Assembly: GCA_001048675.1 (NCBI GenBank)
Contig: CCKK01000023.1
Coordinates: 310,001-374,000 of the forward strand
Origin: Vibrio diabolicus
GTDB lineage: Bacteria; Pseudomonadota; Gammaproteobacteria; Enterobacterales; Vibrionaceae
Direction of reading: 5' to 3'
DNA length: 64,000 bases
The notes under the pieces are model-generated. The model saw only the letters and a list, made by a program, of their open reading frames with translations. It was not told where the DNA came from and did no database searches. The position numbers and the translations under genes were made by a program. This document shows, piece by piece, positions 7,980-17,539 of this stretch. The stretch's first letter is position 1; each line of letters begins with the position of its first letter.

Positions 7980-9107
7980 ATGGCAGTTGAACTTAACGCA
8001 TTACGCGATCAGATTGATGCAGTCGACAAGCAAATGTTGGAGCTATTAGCTCAGCGTTTGGCGCTGGTAGAGAAAGTTGGGGAAGTAAAAAGCGAACATG
8101 GTTTGCCTATTTATGCCCCTGATCGTGAAGCGGCGATGCTGGCTTCTCGCCGAGCAGAAGCTGAGAAAATGGGAATTCCTCCACAGCTTATTGAAGATAT
8201 TCTGCGTCGTACCATGCGTGAGTCTTATGCCAGTGAAAAAGACTCCGGTTTTAAGTGTTTGAACCCTGAATTACGCTCAGTGGTCATTATTGGTGGTAAT
8301 GGCCAGTTAGGCGGCCTGTTTGGGCGTATGTTTAAGTTATCTGGTTATCAAGTCAAAGTGCTTGGTAGCAAAGACTGGGATCGTGCGGATGACATCCTAA
8401 AAGATGCGGGCCTGGTGGTGGTTACTGTGCCAATTCACCTAACAGAAGGTGTGATTGAAAAGCTAGGTAATCTGCCACAAGACTGTATTCTGTGTGACCT
8501 GACTTCTATAAAATCTAAGCCACTGCAAGCAATGTTGAATGTGCACCAAGGACCGGTGGTTGGTTTACACCCAATGTTTGGCCCAGATGTGCCGAGCCTT
8601 GCCAAGCAGGTGATTGTGTACTGTGATGGCCGTGGAAATGATCAATACCAATGGTTGCTGCAACAGTTTGGTATTTGGGGCGCGAGCTTGTGCCAGATTG
8701 ATGCGCAAGAGCACGATCATGGCATGACGTTAATCCAAGCGCTGCGTCACTTCACCTCATTTGCTTACGGCATGCATCTAAGCCAAGAGAACCCGAACAT
8801 TGAGCAACTGTTAAAGTTGAGCTCACCAATCTACCGCCTGGAGTTGGCGATGGTAGGGCGTCTGTTTGGTCAGGATCCAAACCTCTACGGTGACATTATT
8901 CTCTCATCGCAAGAAAACATCGACATGATTAAGCGATTCCACCAACGCTTCGGCGAAGCACTTGCGATTTTGGATAGCAAAGATAAAGCCAAATTTGTCG
9001 AAAGCTTTGAGCTGGTGAGTGAGTGGTTTGGTGATTATTCACAACAATTTATGAATGAGAGCCAAAACTTACTCAAACAGGCGAATGATAATATTCATCG
9101 CGGTTAA
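7980..9107 (+). CDS. tyrA: Chorismate mutase / prephenate dehydrogenase (T-protein)
   Basis: A 375-residue bifunctional enzyme. Residues 1-90 are an AroQ chorismate mutase with L-R-D-Q-I-D-A-V-D and L-L-A-Q-R. From about residue 99 there is an NAD-binding dehydrogenase with G-G-N-G-Q-L-G-G, and a conserved L-H-P-M-F-G-P motif near 200. It converts chorismate to 4-hydroxyphenylpyruvate for tyrosine. RBS AAGGAA lies 5 bp before the ATG and the gene starts 21 bp after aroF, so the two are cotranscribed. Length equals E. coli TyrA. Confidence 0.96.
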   Translation: MAVELNALRDQIDAVDKQMLELLAQRLALVEKVGEVKSEHGLPIYAPDREAAMLASRRAEAEKMGIPPQLIEDILRRTMRESYASEKDSGFKCLNPELRSVVIIGGNGQLGGLFGRMFKLSGYQVKVLGSKDWDRADDILKDAGLVVVTVPIHLTEGVIEKLGNLPQDCILCDLTSIKSKPLQAMLNVHQGPVVGLHPMFGPDVPSLAKQVIVYCDGRGNDQYQWLLQQFGIWGASLCQIDAQEHDHGMTLIQALRHFTSFAYGMHLSQENPNIEQLLKLSSPIYRLELAMVGRLFGQDPNLYGDIILSSQENIDMIKRFHQRFGEALAILDSKDKAKFVESFELVSEWFGDYSQQFMNESQNLLKQANDNIHRG

Positions 9108-9144
9108 TCGCGGGTTATCTATCCGTGTGGAGCCCGAAACGAAA

Positions 9145-9170
9145 AGAGCAGCTTACGCTGCTTCTTTTTT
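9145..9170 (+). terminator. Terminator after tyrA
   Basis: AGCAGC and GCTGCT pair around TTAC, followed by TCTTTTTT. The hairpin ends the aroF-tyrA unit just before the convergent M23 gene. Confidence 0.75.
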
Positions 9171-9185
9171 GTGTCGAGAGATAAA

Positions 9186-10187
9186 TCAGTTAGTCGCGGT
9201 ATTGCTGGTATCTTCACTTGATACTGTATTGATACTGGTGTCGCGATAGGGGGAGTTGGTTAAATTGACTTGCAGACGCACGACATTATCAATCAATTGA
9301 ACTAAAGGGCCCCATTTCACTTTTTTCTCTTTTTCAAATACATAATTGAAGTTTTCTGGCGTCCACTCCATCAAGTATTGAGGGTTGAGTGCTCGCCCGA
9401 GAAAGCGCACCTCATAATGCAGGTGCGGGCCAGTGGAATTACCTGAACTACCACATTGAGCAATCACATCGCCTTTACTGACAAATTGGCCGCTTTTCAC
9501 TTTAAAGCGTTGTAAGTGAGCAAAGGAGCTCATAAAGCCAAATGAGTGACGAATAGTGACATAGTTGCCATAGCCACGATTACTCGGGCGAACGGTTTCC
9601 ACCACTCCGTCTGCAGGTGCGAGGATTTCTTCTCCTCGTTTACAGGTAAGATCGATACCAGTATGAACGTGTCGTTTACCTGAAATAGGATTAATGCGAC
9701 TGCCGTAGGAAGAAGAAATACGTTGGTATGTCACTGGGCTATCATTTGGAATCAAACGAAACATGGTTGCTCGAACCGCGGAATCGATAGCTGCTGCATC
9801 AATTCGCTCTTCTAACGCCATGTTGTTTTCATCGATCATCAGCTCTTCGTCAGCGAGACCTAGAACCGATTCGACGTCGAATACCCGTTTTCCTAATAGC
9901 TGAATTTGATTGTTCTTATCGGTCAATGACTGAGAAAGCGAGTGGTTGGTATCAAGCTGCTCTTCATAAAGCGCGGTGATTTCGGCCTTTTCACTTTCTA
10001 GTTTGGCGATGGTTTGTGTTAGTTCGTCTTTATTGTGTATCTGCTGTTGATTGAGATACCACGCGCCACCAACGACGGCGGGTAATGCCAATACCGAAGC
10101 AAATACTGCTAGGACCGAACTGCGGCCCAAATAGAACTGCTGATCGCCGTCTTTCGTCGGGATCTGCATGATGATTTTTTTAGACAT
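9186..10187 (-). CDS. M23 family membrane-anchored peptidase (TagE-like)
   Basis: A 333-residue protein with a cytoplasmic N-terminus, one membrane segment at about 28-46, a coiled-coil stretch at about 55-105, and a C-terminal M23 (LytM) domain at about 165-285. H-T-G-I-D (zinc ligands His and Asp) and H-L-H-Y-E-V (His-x-His) are intact, so it should be an active periplasmic peptidoglycan endopeptidase. It resembles the Vibrio TagE group. The PilZ gene ends 8 bp upstream and is probably cotranscribed, which hints at c-di-GMP-linked control of wall remodelling. Confidence 0.85.
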   Translation of the reverse strand: MSKKIIMQIPTKDGDQQFYLGRSSVLAVFASVLALPAVVGGAWYLNQQQIHNKDELTQTIAKLESEKAEITALYEEQLDTNHSLSQSLTDKNNQIQLLGKRVFDVESVLGLADEELMIDENNMALEERIDAAAIDSAVRATMFRLIPNDSPVTYQRISSSYGSRINPISGKRHVHTGIDLTCKRGEEILAPADGVVETVRPSNRGYGNYVTIRHSFGFMSSFAHLQRFKVKSGQFVSKGDVIAQCGSSGNSTGPHLHYEVRFLGRALNPQYLMEWTPENFNYVFEKEKKVKWGPLVQLIDNVVRLQVNLTNSPYRDTSINTVSSEDTSNTATN

Positions 10188-10195
10188 AGTTATTG

Positions 10196-10585
10196 TTACT
10201 TAAATAGGCGTTCATTTATTTTTCTTCCTAAATCAGAGAGATGTTCTAACTCTCGGTTCAGAAGGTCGTTATTGCCTACATTCAATTCTATAAATCGTTT
10301 TAGTTGGCTAATGCTCTCGATGTCTATCTTGATGATCTTTAACCTAATCTCACACTTAGAAACATCCACAATTTGCGCTTTTAACGTAATCACTTGTTCG
10401 GATTGATCAAATGAAAAAGTAACATGGGTTGGAAGGGCTGGATCCAAAGCCTCAGTCTCTTCCACTTTCATGAGTAAACCATGTAAGGAAAGATCTTGAA
10501 TCCTAGCTTCAATTGCCAAGTCACGTTGTTCTACCTTCGCTGGCGCTTGATAGAGAATGCGTGAAAAGCGTCGTCTCTCTGCCAT
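10196..10585 (-). CDS. PilZ domain protein
   Basis: A 129-residue single-domain protein starting MAERRRFSRILYQ. The first c-di-GMP motif (R-x-x-x-R, here R-R-F-S-R) is at residues 5-9 and the second (D-x-S-x-x-G, here D-L-S-L-H-G) follows about 25 residues later. Both are intact, so c-di-GMP binding is expected. The ATG at 10585 is better spaced from GAG than the one at 10591. It is upstream of and in the same direction as the M23 gene. Confidence 0.82.
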   Translation of the reverse strand: MAERRRFSRILYQAPAKVEQRDLAIEARIQDLSLHGLLMKVEETEALDPALPTHVTFSFDQSEQVITLKAQIVDVSKCEIRLKIIKIDIESISQLKRFIELNVGNNDLLNRELEHLSDLGRKINERLFK

Positions 10586-10749
10586 GTGCATTTTCTCGTC
10601 ATGTCTTCAAACAGAATTGAATAGTATATCAATGCGAACAAAAAATGTTCGATTGCTGTTTGAAAAGTGTCGAGGTCGCTACAGAGTGACGTAAGTGCAA
10701 TGTCATGTTCTTAACGAACGAGACGGGCTAATGAGCTCTTTTTTATAAC

Positions 10750-10785
10750 AAAGAAAACAAAGGCCGCTATGATAGCGGCCTTTGT
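10750..10785 (-). terminator. Terminator after ettA
   Basis: AAGGCCGCTA and TAGCGGCCTT pair around a short loop at 10760-10782; on the minus strand the stem is followed by TGTTTTCTTTGTT. Confidence 0.8.
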
Positions 10786-10816
10786 ACAAATTACAATCAA
10801 ACTTTGCGGGTTGCGA

Positions 10817-12484
10817 TTACTTCGCAATACGCTTGTATTTGATGCGGTGTGGTTCTGCGGCTTCAGGGCCCAACGTTTTCTTCAACCAGTCCATGTACTC
10901 GGTGTAGTTACCTTCGTAGAAGTTAACTTGGCCTTCGTCACGGTAGTCAATGATGTGGGTCGCGATACGGTCAAGGAACCAACGGTCGTGCGAGATAACC
11001 ATTGCACAACCAGGGAACTCTAGTAGTGCTTCTTCTAGGGCACGCAGTGTTTCCACGTCAAGGTCGTTGGTCGGTTCGTCGAGTAGTAACACGTTACCGC
11101 CCGCTTTAAGCAGTTTCGCAAGGTGGACACGGTTACGCTCACCACCTGATAGCTCACCAATGATTTTTTGTTGGTCGCTGCCTTTAAAGTTAAAGCGCGA
11201 ACAGTACGCGCGAGCAGGGATTTCGAAGTTGTTGATCTTAATGATATCAGCGCCTTCAGAAATCTCTTGGAATACGGTTTTAGAATCGTCCATGCTGTCA
11301 CGGAACTGATCGACCGATGCAAGTTTCACAGTATCGCCCATTTCAATTGTGCCTGAATCTGGTTGTTCAGTACCACTTAACATCTTGAATAGGGTCGATT
11401 TACCTGCGCCGTTCGCACCGATGATACCAACAATCGCACCTTTAGGGATGCTGAATGATAGGTCATCAATTAGAACACGGCCGTCAAATGACTTCGTTAG
11501 GTTCTTCACTTCAATAACTTTATCACCTAGGCGCTCACCTGGCGGGATAAACAGTTCATTGGTTTCGTTACGTTTTTGGTGATCAGAGCTTTGCAGTTCT
11601 TCAAAGCGTGCCATACGTGCTTTTGATTTCGCTTGACGACCTTTAGGGTTTTTACGTACCCACTCAAGTTCTTTCTCGATGGTTTTTTGACGAGCACTTT
11701 CTTGAGACGCTTCTTGTTGTAGACGAGCGTCTTTTTGCTCCAACCATGAGGTGTAGTTACCTTCCCATGGGATACCTTCACCACGGTCAAGCTCTAAGAT
11801 CCAACCCGCGGCGTTATCTAGGAAGTAACGGTCGTGGGTGATAGCGACTACAGTACCTGTGTAATCCACTAAGAAGCGCTCTAGCCAAGCAACAGATTCT
11901 GCATCTAGGTGGTTGGTAGGCTCATCAAGCAGCAGCATGTCTGGTTTAGAAAGTAGCAGGCGACAAATAGCGACACGGCGGCGTTCACCACCTGATAGGT
12001 GCGCAATTTTTTGGTCCCATTCAGGTAAACGAAGTGCGTTTGCTGCTCGCTCAAGTGCGTTTTCTAAGTTGTGACCATCTTTCGCTTGGATCAGAGCTTC
12101 AAGTTCGCCTTGCTCTTTTGCAAGTGCGTCGAAGTCTGCATCTGGCTCTGCGTAAGCCGCATAGACCGCATCCAAACGTTTCAGTGCGTCAGCAACGTCA
12201 GCAACCGCTTCTTCAACAACTTCACGCACGGTTTTTGATTCGTCTAATACTGGCTCCTGGGGTAGGTAGCCTACGTTTAGACCAGGTTGTGGACGCGCTT
12301 CACCGTCGATATCCGCGTCGATACCTGCCATGATACGTAGCAGTGTGGATTTACCTGCACCGTTCAGACCTAAAACACCGATTTTCGCACCAGGGAAGAA
12401 GCTCAGAGAGATGTCTTTAAGAATTTGACGCTTAGGTGGCACAATCTTGCTCACCCGCGACATGGTATATACGTATTCAGCCAT
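10817..12484 (-). CDS. ettA: Energy-dependent translational throttle protein EttA
   Basis: A 555-residue ABC-F ATPase with two nucleotide-binding domains. Walker A G-L-N-G-A-G-K-S is near residue 40 and G-A-N-G-A-G-K-S near 355; the signatures are L-S-G-G-E-R-R-R and L-S-G-G-E-R-N. The EttA arm and the P-site interaction linker lie between the domains. It gates early elongation at the ribosomal E site according to the ATP/ADP ratio. It diverges from slt-trpR as in E. coli (yjjK-slt-trpR). This is distinct from the accessory ABC-F at 27 kb. Confidence 0.96.
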   Translation of the reverse strand: MAEYVYTMSRVSKIVPPKRQILKDISLSFFPGAKIGVLGLNGAGKSTLLRIMAGIDADIDGEARPQPGLNVGYLPQEPVLDESKTVREVVEEAVADVADALKRLDAVYAAYAEPDADFDALAKEQGELEALIQAKDGHNLENALERAANALRLPEWDQKIAHLSGGERRRVAICRLLLSKPDMLLLDEPTNHLDAESVAWLERFLVDYTGTVVAITHDRYFLDNAAGWILELDRGEGIPWEGNYTSWLEQKDARLQQEASQESARQKTIEKELEWVRKNPKGRQAKSKARMARFEELQSSDHQKRNETNELFIPPGERLGDKVIEVKNLTKSFDGRVLIDDLSFSIPKGAIVGIIGANGAGKSTLFKMLSGTEQPDSGTIEMGDTVKLASVDQFRDSMDDSKTVFQEISEGADIIKINNFEIPARAYCSRFNFKGSDQQKIIGELSGGERNRVHLAKLLKAGGNVLLLDEPTNDLDVETLRALEEALLEFPGCAMVISHDRWFLDRIATHIIDYRDEGQVNFYEGNYTEYMDWLKKTLGPEAAEPHRIKYKRIAK

Positions 12485-12848
12485 TGCCGATCGTTCCTAA
12501 ATTAACTGTCATTCAAACCCATCATTTTATACCAAGTGCTTTGTTTTTGTTACCGCATTGCAAGAATTTCCCTTTCGAATGGATTTCTTATTTTGAGCTG
12601 ACCGGAAACTTACACGGTTAGGGTATACACTTTTGTTATTCGTTATAAATGACGAAGTGCTTTCTGCACAAGTTAGGAACTCCTTGTCTCCATCGTCTTA
12701 AAAGTTTCACGAGTACAATTTTTAATACACTAAGTTGCTTTACATGGACATCTGCATTCTGTGTAAATAGATGCATGTGTGAAAATTGCATCAACATCAC
12801 ATGAACGCTAACAAAACGAGGCTTTGGGGCAGTATATGTCTGGGGAAA
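12485..12848. other. Divergent intergenic region ettA/slt
   Basis: About 360 bp without a gene. It must hold the promoters of ettA (minus) and slt (plus). TGTGAAAATTGCATCA near 12778 looks like half a CRP site only. No hairpin or known RNA was recognised. Confidence 0.5.
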
Positions 12849-14796
12849 ATGACACAAATGAGATTCAACGTATCTGAATTGGCTAAAAACGTAATGCTGT
12901 GCAGCCGCGCTGTGTGCGATGAGTTTGAGTGCTAATGCCGCGCTGAGCTTGGAAAAGCAGCGTGAAGTTTATGAGCAAGCTCAAGATTTATTAGATAAAA
13001 ATGACATCGACGGATACCTTTCGATCCGTCCTAAAATTTCTGACTATCCACTGACGCCTTATGTGGACTACCGAACATTTATTAGAAAGTTACCGGAAAA
13101 GTCGCCACAGCAGGTGAACGAATTTATTTCGGAGTACGAGTCGTTTCCTTTTTCTCGTCGTGTTCGCGCTCCATACCTCAACCATCTTTATAAGCAAAAA
13201 GATTGGAAAACCATTACTGAATTTCAAAAAGTCATTCCAAGTGGCGAGCGTTACCAATGTATTTTCTACGTGGCTCAGTTAGAGCAAGGTAAGACAGTCG
13301 CCGCGTTTAAAGGGGCTGAGCATATGTGGTTGCGTGGCAGAAGTATTGCCGATGAGTGCGATCCATTATTCGCAGCATGGGACAAGGCAGGTGAACGTAC
13401 TGATGAATTAATTCTCCAGCGTATGCTACTGGCGTTTGATGCTCGTAATGGCAGTTTGATGAGTTACTTACTTAAACTGCCTAAATCCTCGCAGGCAAGG
13501 CAACAAGCGAAAGAAATGAAGGCGTTGTTTGACAACCCTTCAAGCGTTGCGGAGTTCGCGAAGAAAAAACCGGCTAATGATTTTAATCGAGCGCAAAGCG
13601 AATATGCGCTGGAAAAGCTAGCTCGCATGAATACCAGTCAAGCGCAGAGTGCGTATGATGCCGTCATTAAAGGGCAGAAGTTTTCTCCAGAAAAGGCGCA
13701 AGCCCTGGCTGACTATATCGCATTTCGATTGACCCGTACTGAGTCTGAGTCACTAGCGAAGTGGCGCGATGATAAAACGAAAACCAGCCAGTACTTACCG
13801 CTCATTGAAACTCGCATTCGCTTAGCGATTCAGAACGCGGATTGGAAGGGCGTACAAGAGTGGATTGCCGTTCTCAATAAAGAGGAGCAAGCGTCGCTTC
13901 GCTGGCAATACTGGCTTGGACGAAGTGAAATTGCGTTAGGTGATGACATCGCAGGGAAACAGCGTTTAGCGACTTTGGTCGGGCAGCGAAACTTCTATAG
14001 TGTGGCAGCCGCCAATACGATTGGACAATCAATCAAATACCCTACGCATACGGTTAAGTTTGATAAGCGAGTGGTTCAACCCTATCAAGACTCGTTAGTT
14101 CGTATTGAAGAGTTGATCGCGACGGATAAAATTGCAGCAGCGAAAAGTGAATGGGCACATTTATTGCGCCGCGTAGGGAAAGATGAAAAGGCGATGCTGG
14201 CGGCTTATGCGTCTTCTAAGCGTTGGCATAACCTAACGGTGACCGCGAGTATTCAAGCGCAGATGTGGGATAATATCGAACTGAGGTTCCCGATTGCGCA
14301 TCGCTGGTGGTTTAACTTTTATGCAAAAAAACACAACATAGATCCCGTAACGATGATGTCCCTAGCTCGACAGGAAAGTGCGTTGGATGTCGAAGCCCGT
14401 TCTCCAGTTGGTGCTCGTGGTCTTATGCAGATCATGCCCGCTACAGCAAAGTACACAGCACGTAAATATAAGTTGAGTTATCAAGGTACGCAGGACCTCT
14501 ACAATGTGGGCAAAAATATCGAAATTGGTAGCCATTATTTGCAAGGCTTATTAGAGGATTACGATAATAATCGTATTTTTGCTCTTGCTGCTTATAATGC
14601 AGGTCCTAACAGAGTAAAAACGTGGCGAGAGCGTACCCAAGGAAAAGTGGATGCTTATGCCTTTATTGAGGCAATTCCATTTAGAGAGACACGCGGTTAT
14701 GTACAAAACATCCTGATGTTTGAAACATATTACCGTGATCTTTTGGGTATCGATGGCGCGTTCTTGAATCAACATGAGATCAATACCAAGTATTGA
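12849..14796 (+). CDS. slt: Soluble lytic murein transglycosylase Slt (signal peptide frameshifted)
   Basis: The long frame from 12919 encodes 625 residues of Slt: an N-terminal superhelical U/L region and a C-terminal SLT domain with R-Q-E-S-A-L-D-V-E-A-R (catalytic Glu near codon 486 of this frame) and G-A-R-G-L-M-Q-I-M-P-A-T-A. The enzyme cleaves periplasmic glycan strands to anhydromuropeptides. From 12919 there is no signal peptide, but the other frame from 12849 (or 12858) reads MRFNVSELAKNVML and the main frame then gives AAALCAMSLSANA. One extra base near 12900 separates the two. Restoring it gives a normal signal peptide ending SANA, so I annotate the start upstream. trpR follows as in E. 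coli. Confidence 0.85.
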
Positions 14797-14809
14797 GTGA
14801 GGTAACTTG

Positions 14810-15118
14810 ATGTCGCACGAACCCGAGTACAAAGATTGGCAACAGATTATTGAGCTAATTCGAACTAGCATGGACAGTGAGCAAGATGACATGCTGTTAA
14901 CCATGCTGATGTCACGTGATGAGAGAGAATCATTAATATCACGCGTTAATATTATTAACGAGCTTCTTAAAGGAGAATTATCTCAACGCCAGATCAGCCA
15001 GATGCTTGGCGTGGGTATTGCCACTATTACTCGTGGCTCTAACGAGTTAAAGTCTAAATCTGATGAAGAGAAAGACAAACTCAAGGTTTTGTTAGAGCAA
15101 GTTGCGGTATCTAAGTAG
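14810..15118 (+). CDS. trpR: Trp operon repressor TrpR
   Basis: A 102-residue all-helical repressor that binds L-tryptophan and represses trp, aroH-type and its own genes. The helix-turn-helix is L-S-Q-R-Q-I-S-Q-M-L-G-V-G-I-A-T-I-T-R-G-S-N, around residues 65-86, and the D-E-R-E-S-L dimer segment precedes it. The ATG at 14810 is favoured over TTG at 14807, with GTGAGG as RBS. It lies 13 bp after slt and is probably cotranscribed with it. Confidence 0.95.
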   Translation: MSHEPEYKDWQQIIELIRTSMDSEQDDMLLTMLMSRDERESLISRVNIINELLKGELSQRQISQMLGVGIATITRGSNELKSKSDEEKDKLKVLLEQVAVSK

Positions 15119-15176
15119 CCAGTGATTCCAATTCGCCTTTAGGTATTGGTATCACAAGTGGTTAAGATAACGTGTT

Positions 15177-15206
15177 AAAAAGGGCGGAAATATCCGCCCT
15201 TTTTCG
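15177..15206. terminator. Bidirectional terminator trpR/yjjX
   Basis: AAAAAGGGCGGA and TCCGCCCTTTTT pair around AATA. Both arms carry an A/T tract, so it can serve trpR and the convergent yjjX. Confidence 0.85.
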
Positions 15207-15228
15207 TACCTAGCGAATGGGGTGAGCG

Positions 15229-15762
15229 TTATAAATTTGAAGGGAAGTGCTCAGGGTTTGTGAATGGAATTAGAGCCAGAATCAAGGCTTGATGGTAAAC
15301 CGAACTTCGAGTCAGCAGGTTTTGGGTGAGCAGGCTGATGGCACCACCTTTCTGCTTGATGTTCTCGGTACCAAACACCTCATCCATGACATCTCCCAGC
15401 TCATTCGCATGCTTGAGTTTGTCCAATACTTTAGGCGGCAGCATTAAGCTCGCAGAGCGAGATTCACCACGGTGAGTATTCGATTCAATCACCATCCACG
15501 CAAACGTCACGTTTGTTTCAATTCCCGCTTCAAGTCCGACATAGTACTCCGCGTTTGGCATCTCTACTTTTGCGTTTTTAACGCGGTTTAGTGCACCGCG
15601 ATGAGTTTCTTCATCAGTCATAGGTTGATCTGCGACCTCACTCGGTACACTGACGCCAACGAAGTTGAACTCTTGGTGCGGAAATGCACTGTTAAATGCA
15701 CTTTGAACGGCATTAATTTTAGCTGGGTTTAGCGATGCGATTACGACTTTTTGGGTTGCCAT
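15229..15762 (-). CDS. yjjX: Inosine/xanthosine triphosphatase YjjX
   Basis: A 177-residue house-cleaning NTPase that hydrolyses ITP/XTP. The start M-A-T-Q-K-V-V-I-A-S-L-N-P-A-K-I-N-A-V shows the family N-terminal S-x-N-P-x-K loop; V-G-L-E-A-G-I-E and G-x-E-N-I-K-Q-K-G-G-A-I are further conserved blocks. A longer reading from a GTG at 15777 is possible but non-standard. Position next to trpR matches E. coli. Confidence 0.9.
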   Translation of the reverse strand: MATQKVVIASLNPAKINAVQSAFNSAFPHQEFNFVGVSVPSEVADQPMTDEETHRGALNRVKNAKVEMPNAEYYVGLEAGIETNVTFAWMVIESNTHRGESRSASLMLPPKVLDKLKHANELGDVMDEVFGTENIKQKGGAISLLTQNLLTRSSVYHQALILALIPFTNPEHFPSNL

Positions 15763-15786
15763 GATCTTTTTACTCACTGATGTCTA

Positions 15787-17297
15787 TTAACTCAATTTTA
15801 CTTGGGTAGGCTTTACGTTTTCACTAGGGTAACAGCCTAATACTTTCAAGTGTTTAGTGATTTTTGTTAGCTCTTCTAGTGCCTGTTGCATTTCTGTCGA
15901 AGCAAGATGGGATTCCAAGTCTACGTAGAACATTTCTTCCCATGGGTTCCCCATAATTGGACGTGATTCTAGCTTGGTCATATTGATGCCGTAACGTTGC
16001 AGCACTAATAGTGTTTCAACCAATGAGCCAGCCTCTTGGGAGGTCGACATGATCAAGGTGGTTTTTGCTGGAATCTGAGTTGAAACCTCAACTGGTTTGC
16101 GAGCAACCACGATAAAACGAGTATGGTTCTCAGTTTGGTTTGCGATGTTGCCTTGAATTGCTTGCAAGCCGTATAGCTTACCGCTTGATGCATTACCAAT
16201 TGCAGCAACATCATCACGATCCATCTCTTGGACTTTTTGCATTGCATCTGCTGTGCTGGCGCAAGACTCCAGTTTTACACCTTTCATACGGCTTAAAAAC
16301 TCACTGCACTGTTGGTGTGGCTGAGGATGAAAACTCACGCACTGTTGGTGTGGCTGAGGATGTGAATACAGCGTTTTAATGTTTTCCAGACGAATGTTCT
16401 TTTTTCGCAACCAAGCAGTGCTCGATTGGTTGAGTTAGCTCTCCAACGATGTACAGAGTCGTGTGTTGTAGTAGGTCGTACACTTCATTAATAGAGCCTG
16501 AACTGGTTGTTTTCGATAGGCAGAACACCATAATCAGCATGGCCCGATTCTACTGTTTGAGTCACTTCTTTGAAGTGTTCGCAGTTGAGCTCGATAAGTT
16601 CTGTATTTTTACGTTCATACGGCTTAAAAACTCACTGCACTGTTGGTGTGGCTGAGGATGTGAATACAGTCGTTTTAATGTTTTCCAGACGAATGTCTTT
16701 TTTCGCAACCAAGCAGTGCTCGATTGGTTGAGTTAGCTCTCCAACGATGTACAGAGTCGTGTGTTGTAGTAGGTCGTACACTTCATTAATAGAGCCTGAA
16801 CTGGTGTTTTCGATAGGCAGAACACCATAATCAGCATGGCCCGATTCTACTGTTTGAGTCACTTCTTTGAAGTGTTCGCAGTTGAGCTCGATAAGTTCTG
16901 TATTTTTACGGCTGAAGTATTCGCGGCTTGCCAAGTGCGAGTAAGAGCCTTTGGCTCCTAAGAAAGCGACGCGAGCAAGTGGCTTACGACTTTGTTGCGG
17001 GTTAACGAGGTTTTGCAGGTAACTTTGCTGAAGAAGCACTGAGTCTTCAATGATGGTATGGAATAGTTTAGTGATGTACTGCGCGTCGAGTTCGTATTTA
17101 TCTCGGCCATTAGAAATCAGCTTAACTAATAGTTGTTGTTCTCGAACGGCATCACGAACGGGTTTTGAGGTTTGTACTTTGCTTTTGGCTACTTCAATGC
17201 TGAGTTTACGGCGCTCAGACAATAAGCTGAGAAGTTGGTCATCCAGCTCATTCAAGCGCAAACGAATTTCTTCGAGGGAAATAGGTTGGTCAGTCAT
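15787..17297 (-). pseudogene. pheA: Chorismate mutase / prephenate dehydratase (P-protein), disrupted by duplication and indels
   Basis: Two readable pieces cover PheA. 16632-17297 starts MTDQPISLEEIRLRL and gives the AroQ chorismate mutase (~1-90) and the front of prephenate dehydratase, with A-F-L-G-A-K-G-S-Y-S-H and P-I-E-N-T-S-S-G-S-I-N-E. 15787-16410 gives the rest of the dehydratase and the ACT domain (E-S-R-P motif) that binds phenylalanine. Between them a segment of about 300 bp is tandemly repeated (16283-16613 and 16614-16910), with a further 33 bp repeat and single-base indels. Removing one copy and one extra base in each affected spot rebuilds a normal PheA ending VKPTQVKLS. As given, the protein is broken; an assembly fault is the likelier cause. 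Confidence 0.85.
16283..16910. repeat. Tandem duplication within pheA
   Basis: Copy A is 16283-16613 (331 bp), copy B is 16614-16910 (297 bp). The copies are identical apart from a 33 bp inner repeat in copy A, one base missing in A (ACAGCG against ACAGTCG) and two extra T bases in A. The joint repeats TTCATACGG directly after TATTTTTACG. The indels differ between copies, which a recent in vivo duplication would rarely produce. Confidence 0.95.
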
Positions 17298-17312
17298 CAA
17301 TTCTTTCCTTAT

Positions 17313-17340
17313 AAAAAAGCCTCCCGATTTGGGAGGCTTT
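17313..17340 (-). terminator. pheA attenuator terminator
   Basis: On the minus strand GCCTCCC and GGGAGGC pair and are followed by TTTTTT, ending ~15 bp before the pheA ATG. The upstream GGAGGGG segment (17378-17384 region) can pair with the first arm instead, giving the antiterminator. This is the classic 1:2, 2:3, 3:4 attenuation layout. Confidence 0.85.
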
Positions 17341-17386
17341 CTGTTTGTTTTTGACTTTTCTTTCACAAACGAGTTCGCCCCTCCGA

Positions 17387-17434
17387 CTATGGGAGGAAAA
17401 AGAAGTCAAAAATAAACAGTGAGGTTAAATGCAT
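17387..17434 (-). CDS. pheL: Phe leader peptide PheL
   Basis: A 15-codon frame, MHLTSLFIFDFFFLP, with five Phe codons, ends TAG at 17387. It lies ~90 bp upstream of pheA, directly before mutually exclusive hairpins. Ribosome stalling at the Phe codons when charged tRNA-Phe is scarce would favour the antiterminator and pheA expression. Too short for most gene finders. No strong RBS is seen, so the exact start is slightly uncertain. Confidence 0.85.
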   Translation of the reverse strand: MHLTSLFIFDFFFLP

Positions 17435-17495
17435 AAATAGTGCTTAATTTATGAGTGTTTAAACACAATAAGCAAGGCAGGGGAGAGCGTCAAGC

Positions 17496-17523
17496 AAAAA
17501 AATAGCGCCTTTCGGCGCTATTT
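17496..17523 (-). terminator. Terminator after raiA
   Basis: AAATAGCGCC and GGCGCTATTT pair around TTTC; on the minus strand a run of seven T residues follows. It separates raiA from the pheL-pheA unit. Confidence 0.85.
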
Positions 17524-17539
17524 CCTCAATCTGGTCAGT

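Noticed and set aside
16283..16910. Direct repeats as a CRISPR array or mobile element
   Set aside because: They are two long copies of pheA coding sequence with no spacers, transposase or target-site duplication.
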